Below, piece after piece: positions 53,160 through 61,959 of a stretch of DNA of 64,000 nt. The notes beneath the pieces are model-generated. The model was not told the origin of the DNA and did no database searches. It worked only from the letters and a program-made list of their open reading frames with translations. Positions within the stretch are counted from its first letter, which is position 1. Every line of letters starts with the position of its first letter. Source of the stretch: Massilia sp. Root133 (GTDB lineage: Bacteria > Pseudomonadota > Gammaproteobacteria > Burkholderiales > Burkholderiaceae_D). A program made the position numbers and the translations under genes. The stretch lies in contig NZ_LMEW01000023.1 of the NCBI RefSeq assembly GCF_001426525.1, forward strand, positions 62,001 through 126,000, written 5' to 3'.

Positions 53160-53840
53160 GTGAGCAAGCAGATGAGAATCGATTTCGTGTCGGATGTGTC
53201 GTGCCCGTGGTGCGCGATCGGGCTGAAATCGCTCGAACAGGCACTGGAGCGGGTGGGCGGCGACATTACGGTCGACATGCATTTCCAGCCCTTCGAGCTG
53301 AACCCGGGGATGGGGCCGGAAGGCCAGGACATCTTCGAACACATCACCGAGAAATACGGCTCCACGCCCGCCCAGCAGGAACAGTCGCGCGAGATGATCC
53401 GCCAGCGCGGCGAGGCCGTCGGCTTCACGTTCGACATGAGCAAACGCGGCAGCATCTACAACACCTTCGACGCGCACCGCCTGCTGCACTGGGCGGAAGG
53501 CCAGGGCCGCCAGCAGGCGCTGAAGGAAAAGCTGTTCGAGGCGTATTTCACGCTGGGCGAGAACCCGGGCGCGCACGACGTGCTGCTGCGCGCGGCGGGC
53601 GAGGTCGGCCTCGACGTGGAGGCCGCGCGCCAGGTGCTGGCATCGAACGCGTATGCGGACGAGGTACGCCAGCTCGAGTACTACTGGCAGCGCGCCGGGA
53701 TCCGCTCGGTGCCGGCGATCGTGATCAACCAGCGCCACCTGATCTCCGGCGGCCAGCCGCCCGAGGTGTTCGAGCAGGCGCTGCGCCAGATCGCGCAGCA
53801 GGACGAGGAGCTCGAGCAGGACGAGGAACCGGCCGCCTGA
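53160..53840 (+). CDS. FrnE-type DsbA-family oxidoreductase
   Basis: 226-residue thioredoxin-fold protein with an inserted helical domain. Active site CPWC in FVSDVSCPWCAIGLKSLEQA, cis-Pro region AGIRSVPAIVINQRHLISGG, and an acidic Glu-rich C-terminus. No signal peptide, so it acts in the cytoplasm, like FrnE and 2-hydroxychromene isomerase-like proteins. The GTG at 53160 has AAGGCGG upstream; an ATG 12 bases later is possible. Substrate unknown. Confidence 0.9.
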   Translation: MSKQMRIDFVSDVSCPWCAIGLKSLEQALERVGGDITVDMHFQPFELNPGMGPEGQDIFEHITEKYGSTPAQQEQSREMIRQRGEAVGFTFDMSKRGSIYNTFDAHRLLHWAEGQGRQQALKEKLFEAYFTLGENPGAHDVLLRAAGEVGLDVEAARQVLASNAYADEVRQLEYYWQRAGIRSVPAIVINQRHLISGGQPPEVFEQALRQIAQQDEELEQDEEPAA

Positions 53841-53847
53841 GCGGTTC

Positions 53848-54693
53848 TCAGTTCAGATCAAGTACGATGGGCTGGTGGTCCGAGGCCGACGTCTCGGACT
53901 GCACGCTCATGTCGGACACGCGCCCCGCCAGGTCTTCCGTGACGAAGAAATAATCGTAGCAGCCGGGCTTTTCCGGCCATTTGAAGCCGTGCAAGCCCGC
54001 CGTCGGGGCGCGCGGGATGTCGCCGTGGTGCACGCGCCATGCGTCGACGAGGCCCAGCGCACCGCTCGACGCGGGCGCCAGCAGGGCGCGGTAGTCTTCC
54101 GAATCCGGACCAAAATTGAAATCGCCGCAGTAGATCGCCGTGCCTGGCCGGAAGCCGAGCTGGAACGGCGGCTCGAGCGCGGGGTCCGGCTGGTAGACGG
54201 CGGCGCGGGCGCACGCTTCCTCGTGCAGTTCGCGGATGCGGGCGATCTGCGCGCGGCGCTGCATGGGCGAATAGTATTCGAGGTGGGTCGTCAGCACGCG
54301 CAGCTTGCCGCCGGGCGCTTCCAGCACGGTTTCGATCATCCCGCGCGGCATGCCGGCCGGGTGTTCCGGATCGACGGGCCAGGGCAGCATGTGGCGCTGC
54401 GCCTGGGTGATGCGGTATTTGGACAGCAGGAGATTGCCGAACTGGCGGGGCAGGTTGTTCCGGTAGATTTCGCTCGGCGCCTGCTCGATCATGTGGTACC
54501 CGCCGAACGCGCCGGCCAGTTGCTTGAACTGGCTCGCGCTGGCGCTGCCCTCCAGTTCGGGATGGTTGGCGGCCACTTCCTGCAGGCAGATCACGTCGGG
54601 ATTCAGCTTGCGCAGCACATCGATGATTGCGTGGATCCGGATGCGCCCGTCCCTCCCACAGCCCCAGTGAATATTCCAGCTAACCACGCGCAT
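53848..54693 (-). CDS. Endonuclease/exonuclease/phosphatase-family protein
   Basis: 281 residues with the EEP motif set: VVSWNIHWGCGRDGR, VICLQEVAANHP (metal Glu), YCGDFNFGPDSEDY, and SASDHQPIVLDL at the C-terminus. It is different enough from the protein at 50798 that the two are not recent duplicates. GGAGG six bases before the ATG fixes the start. It converges on the FrnE gene. Its specific substrate cannot be inferred. Confidence 0.9.
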   Translation of the reverse strand: MRVVSWNIHWGCGRDGRIRIHAIIDVLRKLNPDVICLQEVAANHPELEGSASASQFKQLAGAFGGYHMIEQAPSEIYRNNLPRQFGNLLLSKYRITQAQRHMLPWPVDPEHPAGMPRGMIETVLEAPGGKLRVLTTHLEYYSPMQRRAQIARIRELHEEACARAAVYQPDPALEPPFQLGFRPGTAIYCGDFNFGPDSEDYRALLAPASSGALGLVDAWRVHHGDIPRAPTAGLHGFKWPEKPGCYDYFFVTEDLAGRVSDMSVQSETSASDHQPIVLDLN

Positions 54694-54791
54694 TCGATAC
54701 CTCCGTAAAACTCAACTGCCAGAGTTTGCCATTCTTTGGAGAATGACGGTCACACGGTAGGATCGATGTCAAGGTTACAAGTTCACCCGAA

Positions 54792-55493
54792 TCAGAAACG
54801 GTGCGCGTTGCTGCGCCGGTGTTCCGCGCCTTCTTTCAGCAGCTGGTCCGCCTCCGCGGCATCCTTCGGCGTGAGGTCGTCGCCCGTCTGCTTGACGAGC
54901 GCCAGTTCCTGGATCGCGGCCGGGTACTCGCGGTCGGCCGCGCGTTCCAGCAGCTCGCGCGCGCGGCGTGGATCGGCCGGCACGCCGTCGCCGTCCGCGT
55001 ACGCGTTCGACAACAGGAACATCGCATGCGCATCGCCCGCCTGCGCGGCCACGCCGAGCCAGTGCGCGGCGGCCGCTTTGTCCGCCGGGATGCCGTCGCC
55101 GTTCTTCAACAGCAGCGCGAGCCTCAGCGCGGCTTTCGGGTGCCCTTGCTGCGCGGCCTGGCGGTACCACTGCGCAGCCTGGGCGTTCGTACCTGGGCGG
55201 TCGCGTTCCAGTTCCCCGAGTTGATGGGCGGCTTCCGCATCGCCCTGGCGCGCCGCGCGCAGGAACAGGGCGCGCGCCTGGTCGTCGCGATGGCGCTTCC
55301 GGCACAGCAGCGCGAGCTCGCGCTCGGCCACCGGCATGCCGTCGGCGGCCCAGGCCCGCAGGCGCTGCTCGGCGGCGTCATCGCCGCGCTGGGACGCGGC
55401 CATCGACACGGCCTCGATCTCGGCCGGCAGCGGGGCGCGCCCACAGCCGGCGAGCAAAACGAACAGCAGCGCGCACGCGAGTCGCAGGTTCAT
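54792..55493 (-). CDS. Sel1-repeat lipoprotein
   Basis: 233-residue precursor with lipobox LFVLLAGC and then four or five Sel1-like helical repeats (AQWYRQAAQQGHPKAALRLA, AHWLGVAAQAGDAHAMFLLS, ARELLERAADREYPAAIQEL). Such repeats bind partner proteins, often in the envelope. It begins 6 bp after the cpdB stop, so it shares the Pho-box promoter and may assist or localise CpdB (inference from the operon). Confidence 0.88.
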   Translation of the reverse strand: MNLRLACALLFVLLAGCGRAPLPAEIEAVSMAASQRGDDAAEQRLRAWAADGMPVAERELALLCRKRHRDDQARALFLRAARQGDAEAAHQLGELERDRPGTNAQAAQWYRQAAQQGHPKAALRLALLLKNGDGIPADKAAAAHWLGVAAQAGDAHAMFLLSNAYADGDGVPADPRRARELLERAADREYPAAIQELALVKQTGDDLTPKDAAEADQLLKEGAEHRRSNAHRF

Positions 55494-55499
55494 GCCGGC

Positions 55500-57596
55500 T
55501 TACTTCGACAGATCGATCGCATACTTCGCGAAGCCGCTCGCGTCCAGCCCGCCCTCGGCCGTGACGCCGGCGAGACCCGCGGCCTGCGCCAGCGCCAGGT
55601 GGCCCGGCGCCGAGCGCAGGATCACGGGGCCGGCGGTCGCCGTCTTGACGAAGCGCCAGCTGCGCGCACCGCCGTTCGCGGCCAGGGTGACCTTGCCGGT
55701 GGCCGCGCCGATCTTCTGCAGGTAGTTGCCGACGACGGACTGGTTCGCGTCCGGCGACTTGATGATCGTCTTGCTGCCGTCGATGCCGGGGAAGTTGCCG
55801 CCGCCGCCCGCGCGGTAGTCGTTGGTGGCGACGATGAAGTCGTCCGTGTCCGCCACCGGCTTGCCCTGGTACGTCAGGTCGACGATGCGGCTGCCGGCCG
55901 GCTTCGTCACGTCGATCTGGTATTGCAGCGCGTTGTTCTCGGCATAGAACACGTCGTAGTTGTAGATCGTGCCGTACGACGGGACGAGATCCTGCTCGGC
56001 GGTCGCGGCCGGATCGATGCGCGCGAACTGCTTCGCGGCCGTCTCCAGCCAGTTCTTCAGGTCCGCCCCCTTGATCTTCACGGCCTGCAGGTTGTTGTTG
56101 CTGTACAGGTAAAGGTCGCCCGGGTTGCGCACTTGCAGGCCGACCGGCGCCGCCGGCGTCGCGCCCGGCGCCACGTCCGTGAAGTCGGACGGTCCGTTGC
56201 GGCCTGCCTTGAACGGCGCGCTGCACGAGATCACGGGGATGTTTTTATAGCTCGACAGCGTCGCGTCGGTGCTGGCCGCGATGGCGTTCTTCACATAGTC
56301 GATCTGCGCCTGGTTCACGAGCTGGATGGCCGACACGTCGCCGACGAGCGCGAAGTACGAGGACATCTCGAAGTCCGTCGACACGCCCAGCGGCTGCTTG
56401 GCATACGCGATCGTCGCCTGGTGCTCGGTCTGCACGGCGGCGGCGATGGCCGGGTCGGCCGCGACGCTGGTCGTGCCGTCCTTGTACTTGTAGCCGCGCG
56501 ATTCGACCGTCGTCTGCGCCGGCTGCACCACCCACTTGCCGCCCTGGTACGCGAGCGTCAGCTTGACGATGCCGAGGCGCCGCCCCCAGCTCTGCGCCAT
56601 CACGGTCGGCACGCCGTTGACGAAGCCGTTCACCGCATCGACCTTGGCCGATGCGGGGATCGCCGCGAACGACGGATCCAGCGCCGCGGCGCCCGTCTCT
56701 TTCCCCTTCGGGAAGATGAGGTGCGAGTGGCCGATCAGCAGGGCGTCGATGCCGGTCGTGCTCAGGTGATAGCTCTGGTTTTCCATCTTCGGGCTGTACG
56801 CGCTCGTATCGAGGCCGCCGTGCGACAGCGCGACGACGAGGTCCGCGCCCTTGCCGCGCATCTCCGGCACGTACTGCTTCGCCGCTTCCACGGACCCGCC
56901 GACGGCCACCTTGCCGGCCAGGTTCTTCTGGTCCCAGTCGAGGATTTGCGGCGGCACGAAGCTCATCACGCCCACGTTGACGGTGACCGGCATCGTCTCG
57001 CCGTTCGGCTTCGTCGCCGTGAAGTTGCGCGCGAGGATGCGGTAGGGCTCGTAGATCGTCTTGTTCGTGGCGACCGCGGTCACGTTCGACAGCACGAGCG
57101 GGAAGTTCGGCCCGCCGCAGGTGCCGGCTGGCTTGCTCACGCCCGGGATGCCGAAGTCGGTGTTCGTGACCTGGCTGAGGAACGGCAGGCCGTAGTTGAA
57201 TTCGTGGTTGCCCAGGCCGCCCGCGTCGTACTTCAGCGCGTTCATCGCCTTGTGCACGGCCAGCGTCTCCCCGCACTTCACGGGCGCCGTGACGGCCTGC
57301 AGGTCGGCCAGCAGGGTGCCCTGGATGACGTCGCCGTCATCGAACAACAGGTTGTTCGGGCTTTCCGCGCGCGCCTGCCGGATCAGCGTGGACGTGCGGT
57401 CGAGGCCCAGGGTCGCGTCGTCGGCGAGCGAGTAATAGTTATAGCCGAGGACGTTCGAGTGGATGTCGGTGGTCTCGAGCAGGGCGAGGGTGACGGTCGT
57501 GCCTTCGGGGATGACGTTGGCGGGCGTGGATGGCTCGCCGCAGCCTGTGAGGCCGGCAGCAGCAAGGGCCGCGAGCAATGCGTGGTTGCGTTTCAA
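55500..57596 (-). CDS. cpdB: 2',3'-cyclic-nucleotide 2'-phosphodiesterase/3'-nucleotidase
   Basis: 698-residue exported nucleotidase of the UshA/CpdB family. Lipobox AAAGLTGC suggests a lipid anchor instead of a free periplasmic form. Metallophosphatase motifs: TTDIHSNVLGYNYY, GDVIQGTLLAD, LGNHEFNYGLPF, ALSHGGLD and LLIGHSHLIFP. A C-terminal 5'-nucleotidase domain (DFIVATNDYRAGGGGNFPG) binds the base. It releases phosphate and nucleosides from extracellular nucleotides. A Pho box 50 bp upstream predicts induction under phosphate limitation. Confidence 0.93.
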   Translation of the reverse strand: MKRNHALLAALAAAGLTGCGEPSTPANVIPEGTTVTLALLETTDIHSNVLGYNYYSLADDATLGLDRTSTLIRQARAESPNNLLFDDGDVIQGTLLADLQAVTAPVKCGETLAVHKAMNALKYDAGGLGNHEFNYGLPFLSQVTNTDFGIPGVSKPAGTCGGPNFPLVLSNVTAVATNKTIYEPYRILARNFTATKPNGETMPVTVNVGVMSFVPPQILDWDQKNLAGKVAVGGSVEAAKQYVPEMRGKGADLVVALSHGGLDTSAYSPKMENQSYHLSTTGIDALLIGHSHLIFPKGKETGAAALDPSFAAIPASAKVDAVNGFVNGVPTVMAQSWGRRLGIVKLTLAYQGGKWVVQPAQTTVESRGYKYKDGTTSVAADPAIAAAVQTEHQATIAYAKQPLGVSTDFEMSSYFALVGDVSAIQLVNQAQIDYVKNAIAASTDATLSSYKNIPVISCSAPFKAGRNGPSDFTDVAPGATPAAPVGLQVRNPGDLYLYSNNNLQAVKIKGADLKNWLETAAKQFARIDPAATAEQDLVPSYGTIYNYDVFYAENNALQYQIDVTKPAGSRIVDLTYQGKPVADTDDFIVATNDYRAGGGGNFPGIDGSKTIIKSPDANQSVVGNYLQKIGAATGKVTLAANGGARSWRFVKTATAGPVILRSAPGHLALAQAAGLAGVTAEGGLDASGFAKYAIDLSK

Positions 57597-57645
57597 GATC
57601 GTGGTCCGTGGTAGTGGGAACGGGGCGCAACTCTATCTTGATGGG

Positions 57646-57663
57646 ATGACAACGATGTGACAG
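57646..57663 (-). promoter_or_regulatory. Pho box upstream of cpdB
   Basis: On the minus strand CTGTCAC-ATCG-TTGTCAT, two 7-bp half-sites 4 bp apart. It differs from the CTGTCAT-N4-CTGTCAT consensus at one base in each half, and lies 50 bp before the cpdB start. The rest of the gap to 57920 shows only the leader of the ABC transporter operon. Confidence 0.72.
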
Positions 57664-57920
57664 GCGCCCATGCGCCACGCCGGCGCACGCCGCACGGTTC
57701 CGGACGCGCATGCGCCGCAGGCTGGCATACCCGCGCGTGGCTCTGCACGCAATCGGTGTGTGCGCCCGTTTTTCGTGGTGCGTCGGCACAACCGCGGTGC
57801 CGACGCACCGTTTCGACTGTTGGCATGGCAATTGCTGTATTGACTATGAGGGCGCCGGAGCTGGCCACTCCGCCGCCGCAGCGTTGTCTCTTCTTTCGAT
57901 TGCCTTCTACAAGGACCAAC

Positions 57921-59153
57921 ATGACCGATACAACCAATCTGACCCGCCGCCGCCTGCTGGCCGCCGGTGCCACGGCCTCGCTCACCGGACTCGTCTCCGG
58001 TGGGGTCTTCGCCGCCGGCTCCGACAAGCCCGAGAAGACCGAAGTGAAGGTCGGCTTCATCCCGCTGACCGATTGCGCCTCCGTGGTAATGGCGTCGGTG
58101 CTGGGCTTCGACAAGAAGTACGGCATCAGGATTGTCCCCAGCAAGGAATCGTCGTGGGCCAGCGTGCGCGACAAGCTGGTCAACGGCGAACTGGACGCCG
58201 CCCACGTGCTGTATGGCCTGATTTACGGCGTGCAGATGGGGATCGGCGGTCCGAAGAAGGACATGGCGGTGCTGATGAGCCTGAACCAGAACGGCCAGGC
58301 CATCACCCTGTCGAAGAAGCTGGCCGACGCCAGAGCCGTGGACGGCCCGTCGCTGGCGAAGGTGATGAGCACGGACAAGCGCGAGTACAGCTTCGCCCAG
58401 ACTTTCCCGACCGGCACGCACGCGATGTGGCTGTATTACTGGCTGGCCAGCTATGGCATCAACCCGATGAAGGACGCGAAGGTGATCACGGTGCCGCCGC
58501 CGCAGATGGTGGCGAACATGCGCGTCGGGAACATGGACGGCTTCTGCGTGGGCGAACCGTGGAACCATCGCGCCATCGTCGACGGCGTCGGCATCACGGC
58601 CGCAACCACCCAGGACATCTGGAAAGACCACCCGGAAAAGACCCTCGGCACGTCGCTCGAATGGGTCAAGAAATACCCGAACACGGCGCGCGCCCTGGTG
58701 GCCGCCGTGCTGGAAGCCAGCCGCTGGATCGATGCGAGCATGTCCAACAAGGTCAAGATGGCCGAGACGATCGCCGACAAATCGTACGTCAACACCTCGG
58801 TGGACGTGATCAACCAGCGCATCCTGGGCCGCTACCAGAACGGCCTGGGCAAGACGTGGGACGACCCGAACACCATGAAGTTCTACAACGACGGCTCGGT
58901 CAACTTCCCGTACCTGTCGGACGGCATGTGGTTCATGACCCAGCACCGCCGCTGGGGCCTGCTCAAGTCCGATCCGGATTATCTGGCCGTGGCCTCGAGC
59001 GTCAACCAGGTCGCGCTGTACCGCGAGGCGGCCGCCATGGCGAAGGCCGACGTGCCGAAGTCGCCGATGCGGTCCGCGAAGCTCATCGACGGCGTCGTGT
59101 GGGACGGGAAGAACCCGGCCGCGTATGCCGCCGCTTTCAAGATCAAGACCTGA
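57921..59153 (+). CDS. nrtA: NrtA-type ABC transporter substrate-binding protein
   Basis: 410-residue exported binding protein of the nitrate/bicarbonate (NrtA/CmpA) class. A Tat signal (NLTRRRLLAAGATASLTG) is followed by VKVGFIPLTDCASVVMASVL, TFPTGTHAMWLYYWLASYGI and a long C-terminal lobe with FCVGEPWNHRAIVDG. It starts a three-gene operon with permease and ATPase. AAGGACC precedes the ATG. Nitrate is the most likely ligand, but cyanate or bicarbonate is possible since no nitrate reductase genes adjoin. Confidence 0.85.
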   Translation: MTDTTNLTRRRLLAAGATASLTGLVSGGVFAAGSDKPEKTEVKVGFIPLTDCASVVMASVLGFDKKYGIRIVPSKESSWASVRDKLVNGELDAAHVLYGLIYGVQMGIGGPKKDMAVLMSLNQNGQAITLSKKLADARAVDGPSLAKVMSTDKREYSFAQTFPTGTHAMWLYYWLASYGINPMKDAKVITVPPPQMVANMRVGNMDGFCVGEPWNHRAIVDGVGITAATTQDIWKDHPEKTLGTSLEWVKKYPNTARALVAAVLEASRWIDASMSNKVKMAETIADKSYVNTSVDVINQRILGRYQNGLGKTWDDPNTMKFYNDGSVNFPYLSDGMWFMTQHRRWGLLKSDPDYLAVASSVNQVALYREAAAMAKADVPKSPMRSAKLIDGVVWDGKNPAAYAAAFKIKT

Positions 59154-59166
59154 ACCGGAGGACATC

Positions 59167-60021
59167 ATGAATACCGTCGTGAATTCGACCGCGGGCGCAC
59201 ACGCCGTGCCTGCCCGGCGCGCCCTGGCGCTGCGCGTGCCGAACGGCCGCGCGCTGTTGCTGGCGGTGCTGCCGCCCGTGCTGGGTCTCGCCATGTTGGT
59301 GCTGGTGTGGCAGCTCGTCTCCGCGAACAACAGCAACTTCCCGTCGCCCCTCGTCACGTGGGAGGCGGCCGTCCAGCTGTTCGCCGACCCGTTCTACAGC
59401 AACGGGCCGAACGACCAGGGCATCGGCTGGAACATCCTCGCGTCGCTCGAGCGGGTGGCGCTGGGCTTCGGCCTCGCCGCGGCGGCGGGCATCCCGCTCG
59501 GCTTCCTGATCGGCCGCTCGCGCTTCCTGGCCGGGATGTGCAATCCCATCGTCAGCCTGCTGCGCCCCGTGTCGCCGCTGGCCTGGCTGCCCATCGGCCT
59601 GCTCGTGTTCAAGGCCGCGAATCCCGCCGCCATCTGGGCCATCTTCATCTGCTCGATCTGGCCGATGATCATCAACACGGCCGTCGGCGTGCAGCGCGTG
59701 CCGCAGGACTACATGAACGTGGCGAGGGTGCTGAACCTGTCGGAGTGGAAGGTCTTCACGAAGATCCTGCTGCCCGCGGTGCTGCCGTACATGCTGACCG
59801 GCGTGCGCCTGGCGATCGGCACGGCGTGGCTCGTCATCGTCGCGGCCGAGATGCTGACCGGCGGCGTGGGCATCGGCTTCTGGGTGTGGGACGAGTGGAA
59901 CAACCTGAACGTGCCGCACATCCTCATCGCCATCGTCGTCATCGGCGTGGTCGGGCTGGTGCTCGAGCAGGCGCTGGTCGCACTGGCCCGCGCCGTCACC
60001 TACGAAGAGAGTGGATCATGA
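59167..60021 (+). CDS. nrtB: NrtB-type ABC transporter permease
   Basis: 284-residue inner-membrane permease. Six hydrophobic segments and the coupling loop (LLRPVSPLAWLPIGLLVFKA with NLSEWKVFTKILLPAVLPYM nearby) are typical of the nitrate/taurine class. The ATG at 59167 has GGAGG before it, 13 bp after the binding-protein stop. It ends in an ATGA overlap with the ATPase gene. Confidence 0.88.
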   Translation: MNTVVNSTAGAHAVPARRALALRVPNGRALLLAVLPPVLGLAMLVLVWQLVSANNSNFPSPLVTWEAAVQLFADPFYSNGPNDQGIGWNILASLERVALGFGLAAAAGIPLGFLIGRSRFLAGMCNPIVSLLRPVSPLAWLPIGLLVFKAANPAAIWAIFICSIWPMIINTAVGVQRVPQDYMNVARVLNLSEWKVFTKILLPAVLPYMLTGVRLAIGTAWLVIVAAEMLTGGVGIGFWVWDEWNNLNVPHILIAIVVIGVVGLVLEQALVALARAVTYEESGS

Positions 60022-60824
60022 GCGAACCGAAATTCATCGAAGTCCAACAGGTCGAGATGCTGTTCGACACCCGCAAGGGCCGCTTCCACGCGCTCACCGA
60101 CGTCAACCTGAAGGTGGCGCGGGGCGAGTTCATCACGCTGATCGGCCACTCCGGCTGCGGCAAGTCCACGTTGCTGAATCTGCTGGCGGGCCTGACGCGG
60201 GCCACCGAGGGCGTCCTGATCTGCGCCGGCCGCGAGATCGCCGGACCGGCGCCGGAGCGTGCGGTGGTGTTCCAGAACCACTCGCTGCTGCCGTGGCTGA
60301 CCTGTTTTGAGAACGTCTACCTGGCCGTCGAGCGCGTGTTCGGCGCGCGCGAAGGGAAGGACAAGCTGCGCGCCCGCACGGCCGATGCGCTGGCGCTGGT
60401 GGGCCTGACGCACGCGGCGCAGAAGCGGCCCAGCGAAATCTCGGGCGGCATGAAGCAGCGGGTCGGCATCGCCCGCGCGCTGTCGATGGAACCGAAAGTG
60501 TTGTTGATGGACGAGCCGTTCGGCGCCCTCGACGCGCTGACCCGCGCCCATCTGCAGGACGAGTTGCTGCGCATCGTCGCCCAGACGCAGTCCACGGTCG
60601 TGATGGTCACGCACGACGTGGACGAGGCGGTGCTGCTGTCCGACCGCATCGTGATGATGACCAACGGCCCGGCCGCGACCATCGGCGAGATCGTGGACGT
60701 GCGCCTGGCGCGGCCGCGCGAACGCGTCGCGCTGGCGCACGATGCGCTGTACAACGAGTATCGGACGCGGGTGCTGGAGTTCCTGTATCACCGGCAGGCG
60801 AGGCCGGCGAAGGAAGCCGCCTGA
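60018..60824 (+). CDS. nrtD: NrtD/NasD-type ABC transporter ATPase
   Basis: 268-residue ATPase of the nitrate/sulfonate class. Walker A IGHSGCGKSTLLNLL, Q-loop VFQNHSLLPWLT, signature EISGGMKQRVGIARAL, Walker B VLLMDEPFGALDALTR and switch His in VMVTHDVDEA. Translation is coupled to the permease by the 4-bp overlap. It lacks the C-terminal NrtA-like domain seen in cyanobacterial NrtC. Confidence 0.88.
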   Translation: MSEPKFIEVQQVEMLFDTRKGRFHALTDVNLKVARGEFITLIGHSGCGKSTLLNLLAGLTRATEGVLICAGREIAGPAPERAVVFQNHSLLPWLTCFENVYLAVERVFGAREGKDKLRARTADALALVGLTHAAQKRPSEISGGMKQRVGIARALSMEPKVLLMDEPFGALDALTRAHLQDELLRIVAQTQSTVVMVTHDVDEAVLLSDRIVMMTNGPAATIGEIVDVRLARPRERVALAHDALYNEYRTRVLEFLYHRQARPAKEAA

Positions 60825-60830
60825 GAGGCT

Positions 60831-61868
60831 TTACGCCGGCTCGATCTCGTCCAGCGGCCAGCGCGGGCGCACGTTGAATGCGTAGTCGCGCTGGGCCGCG
60901 TCCGGATTGCGTTCCAGGCGCAGCGCGCCCGCGAACGCGATCATCGCGCCGTTGTCCGTGCAGAATTCGAGTTCGGGGTAGTAGACCTTGAAGCGCTTCT
61001 TCGCGGCGGCCTCGTTGAGCGACGCGCGCAGCTGGCGGTTCGCGCCGACGCCGCCCGCGATCACGAGGCGTTTCAATCCCGTGTGCTTCAGCGCCAGCAC
61101 GCATTTCGCCGTCAGCACGTCGACGATGGCATCGACGAAGCCGCGCGCGATGTTGGCCTTGTCCTGCTCGCAGACGTTGGCGATATCCGCTGCATTATTC
61201 TTCACGACGGTCAGCACGGCCGTTTTCAGGCCCGAGAAGCTGAAGTTGAAGTCTTTCGAGTGCAGCATCGGGCGCGGCAGTTTATACGCTTCCGGATCGC
61301 CGAATTCCGCCAGGCGCGAAATGGCCGGGCCACCCGGATAGCCGAGGCCCAGCAGCTTGGCCGATTTGTCGAAGGCTTCGCCGGCCGCGTCGTCCAGCGT
61401 CTCGCCCAGCAGGGTGTAGCGGCCGACGCCATCCACGCGCATCAGCTGCGTGTGGCCGCCGGAGACGAGGAGGGCGACGAACGGGAATTCCGGCCGCTCG
61501 GTCGCGAGCAGCGGCGACAGCAGGTGACCCTCCAGGTGGTGCACGCCCAGCACGGGTTTATCCAGCGCCAGCGCCAGGCTGCAGGCGACGGACGATCCGA
61601 CCAGCAGCGCACCGGCGAGGCCGGGGCCCTGCGTGTAGGCGATGGCGTCGATGTGCTCCATCGGCAGGTCGGCCTGCGCGAGTACTTGTTCCAGCAGCGG
61701 CAGCGCGCGCCGGATGTGGTCGCGCGACGCCAGTTCCGGCACCACGCCGCCGTACTCCTCGTGCATCGCGACCTGCGAGTGCAGTGCGTGGGACAGCAGG
61801 CCGCGCTCCGTGTCGTACAGAGCCAGGCCGGTTTCATCGCAGGAGGATTCGACGCCGAGGACAATCAT
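60831..61868 (-). CDS. tsaD: tRNA threonylcarbamoyladenosine transferase TsaD
   Basis: 345-residue ASKHA-fold enzyme that transfers the threonylcarbamoyl group to A37 of ANN-reading tRNAs, with TsaB and TsaE (encoded at 37892). Family blocks: VLGVESSCDETGLALYD, metal His pair in VHHLEGHLLSPLL, and LVSGGHTQLMRVDG. The ATG at 61868 (MIVLGVESS) fits all relatives; the frame upstream does not. It converges on the ABC transporter operon with a 6-bp gap. Confidence 0.96.
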   Translation of the reverse strand: MIVLGVESSCDETGLALYDTERGLLSHALHSQVAMHEEYGGVVPELASRDHIRRALPLLEQVLAQADLPMEHIDAIAYTQGPGLAGALLVGSSVACSLALALDKPVLGVHHLEGHLLSPLLATERPEFPFVALLVSGGHTQLMRVDGVGRYTLLGETLDDAAGEAFDKSAKLLGLGYPGGPAISRLAEFGDPEAYKLPRPMLHSKDFNFSFSGLKTAVLTVVKNNAADIANVCEQDKANIARGFVDAIVDVLTAKCVLALKHTGLKRLVIAGGVGANRQLRASLNEAAAKKRFKVYYPELEFCTDNGAMIAFAGALRLERNPDAAQRDYAFNVRPRWPLDEIEPA

Positions 61869-61959
61869 GGGCAAGCAGGGAACAGTGTGAGGTAGACAAG
61901 ATCGGCGCGCCGGGGCGGCGCGCAATCTGCCATTGTACCTGCATTGGCCCGCCAGGGCA

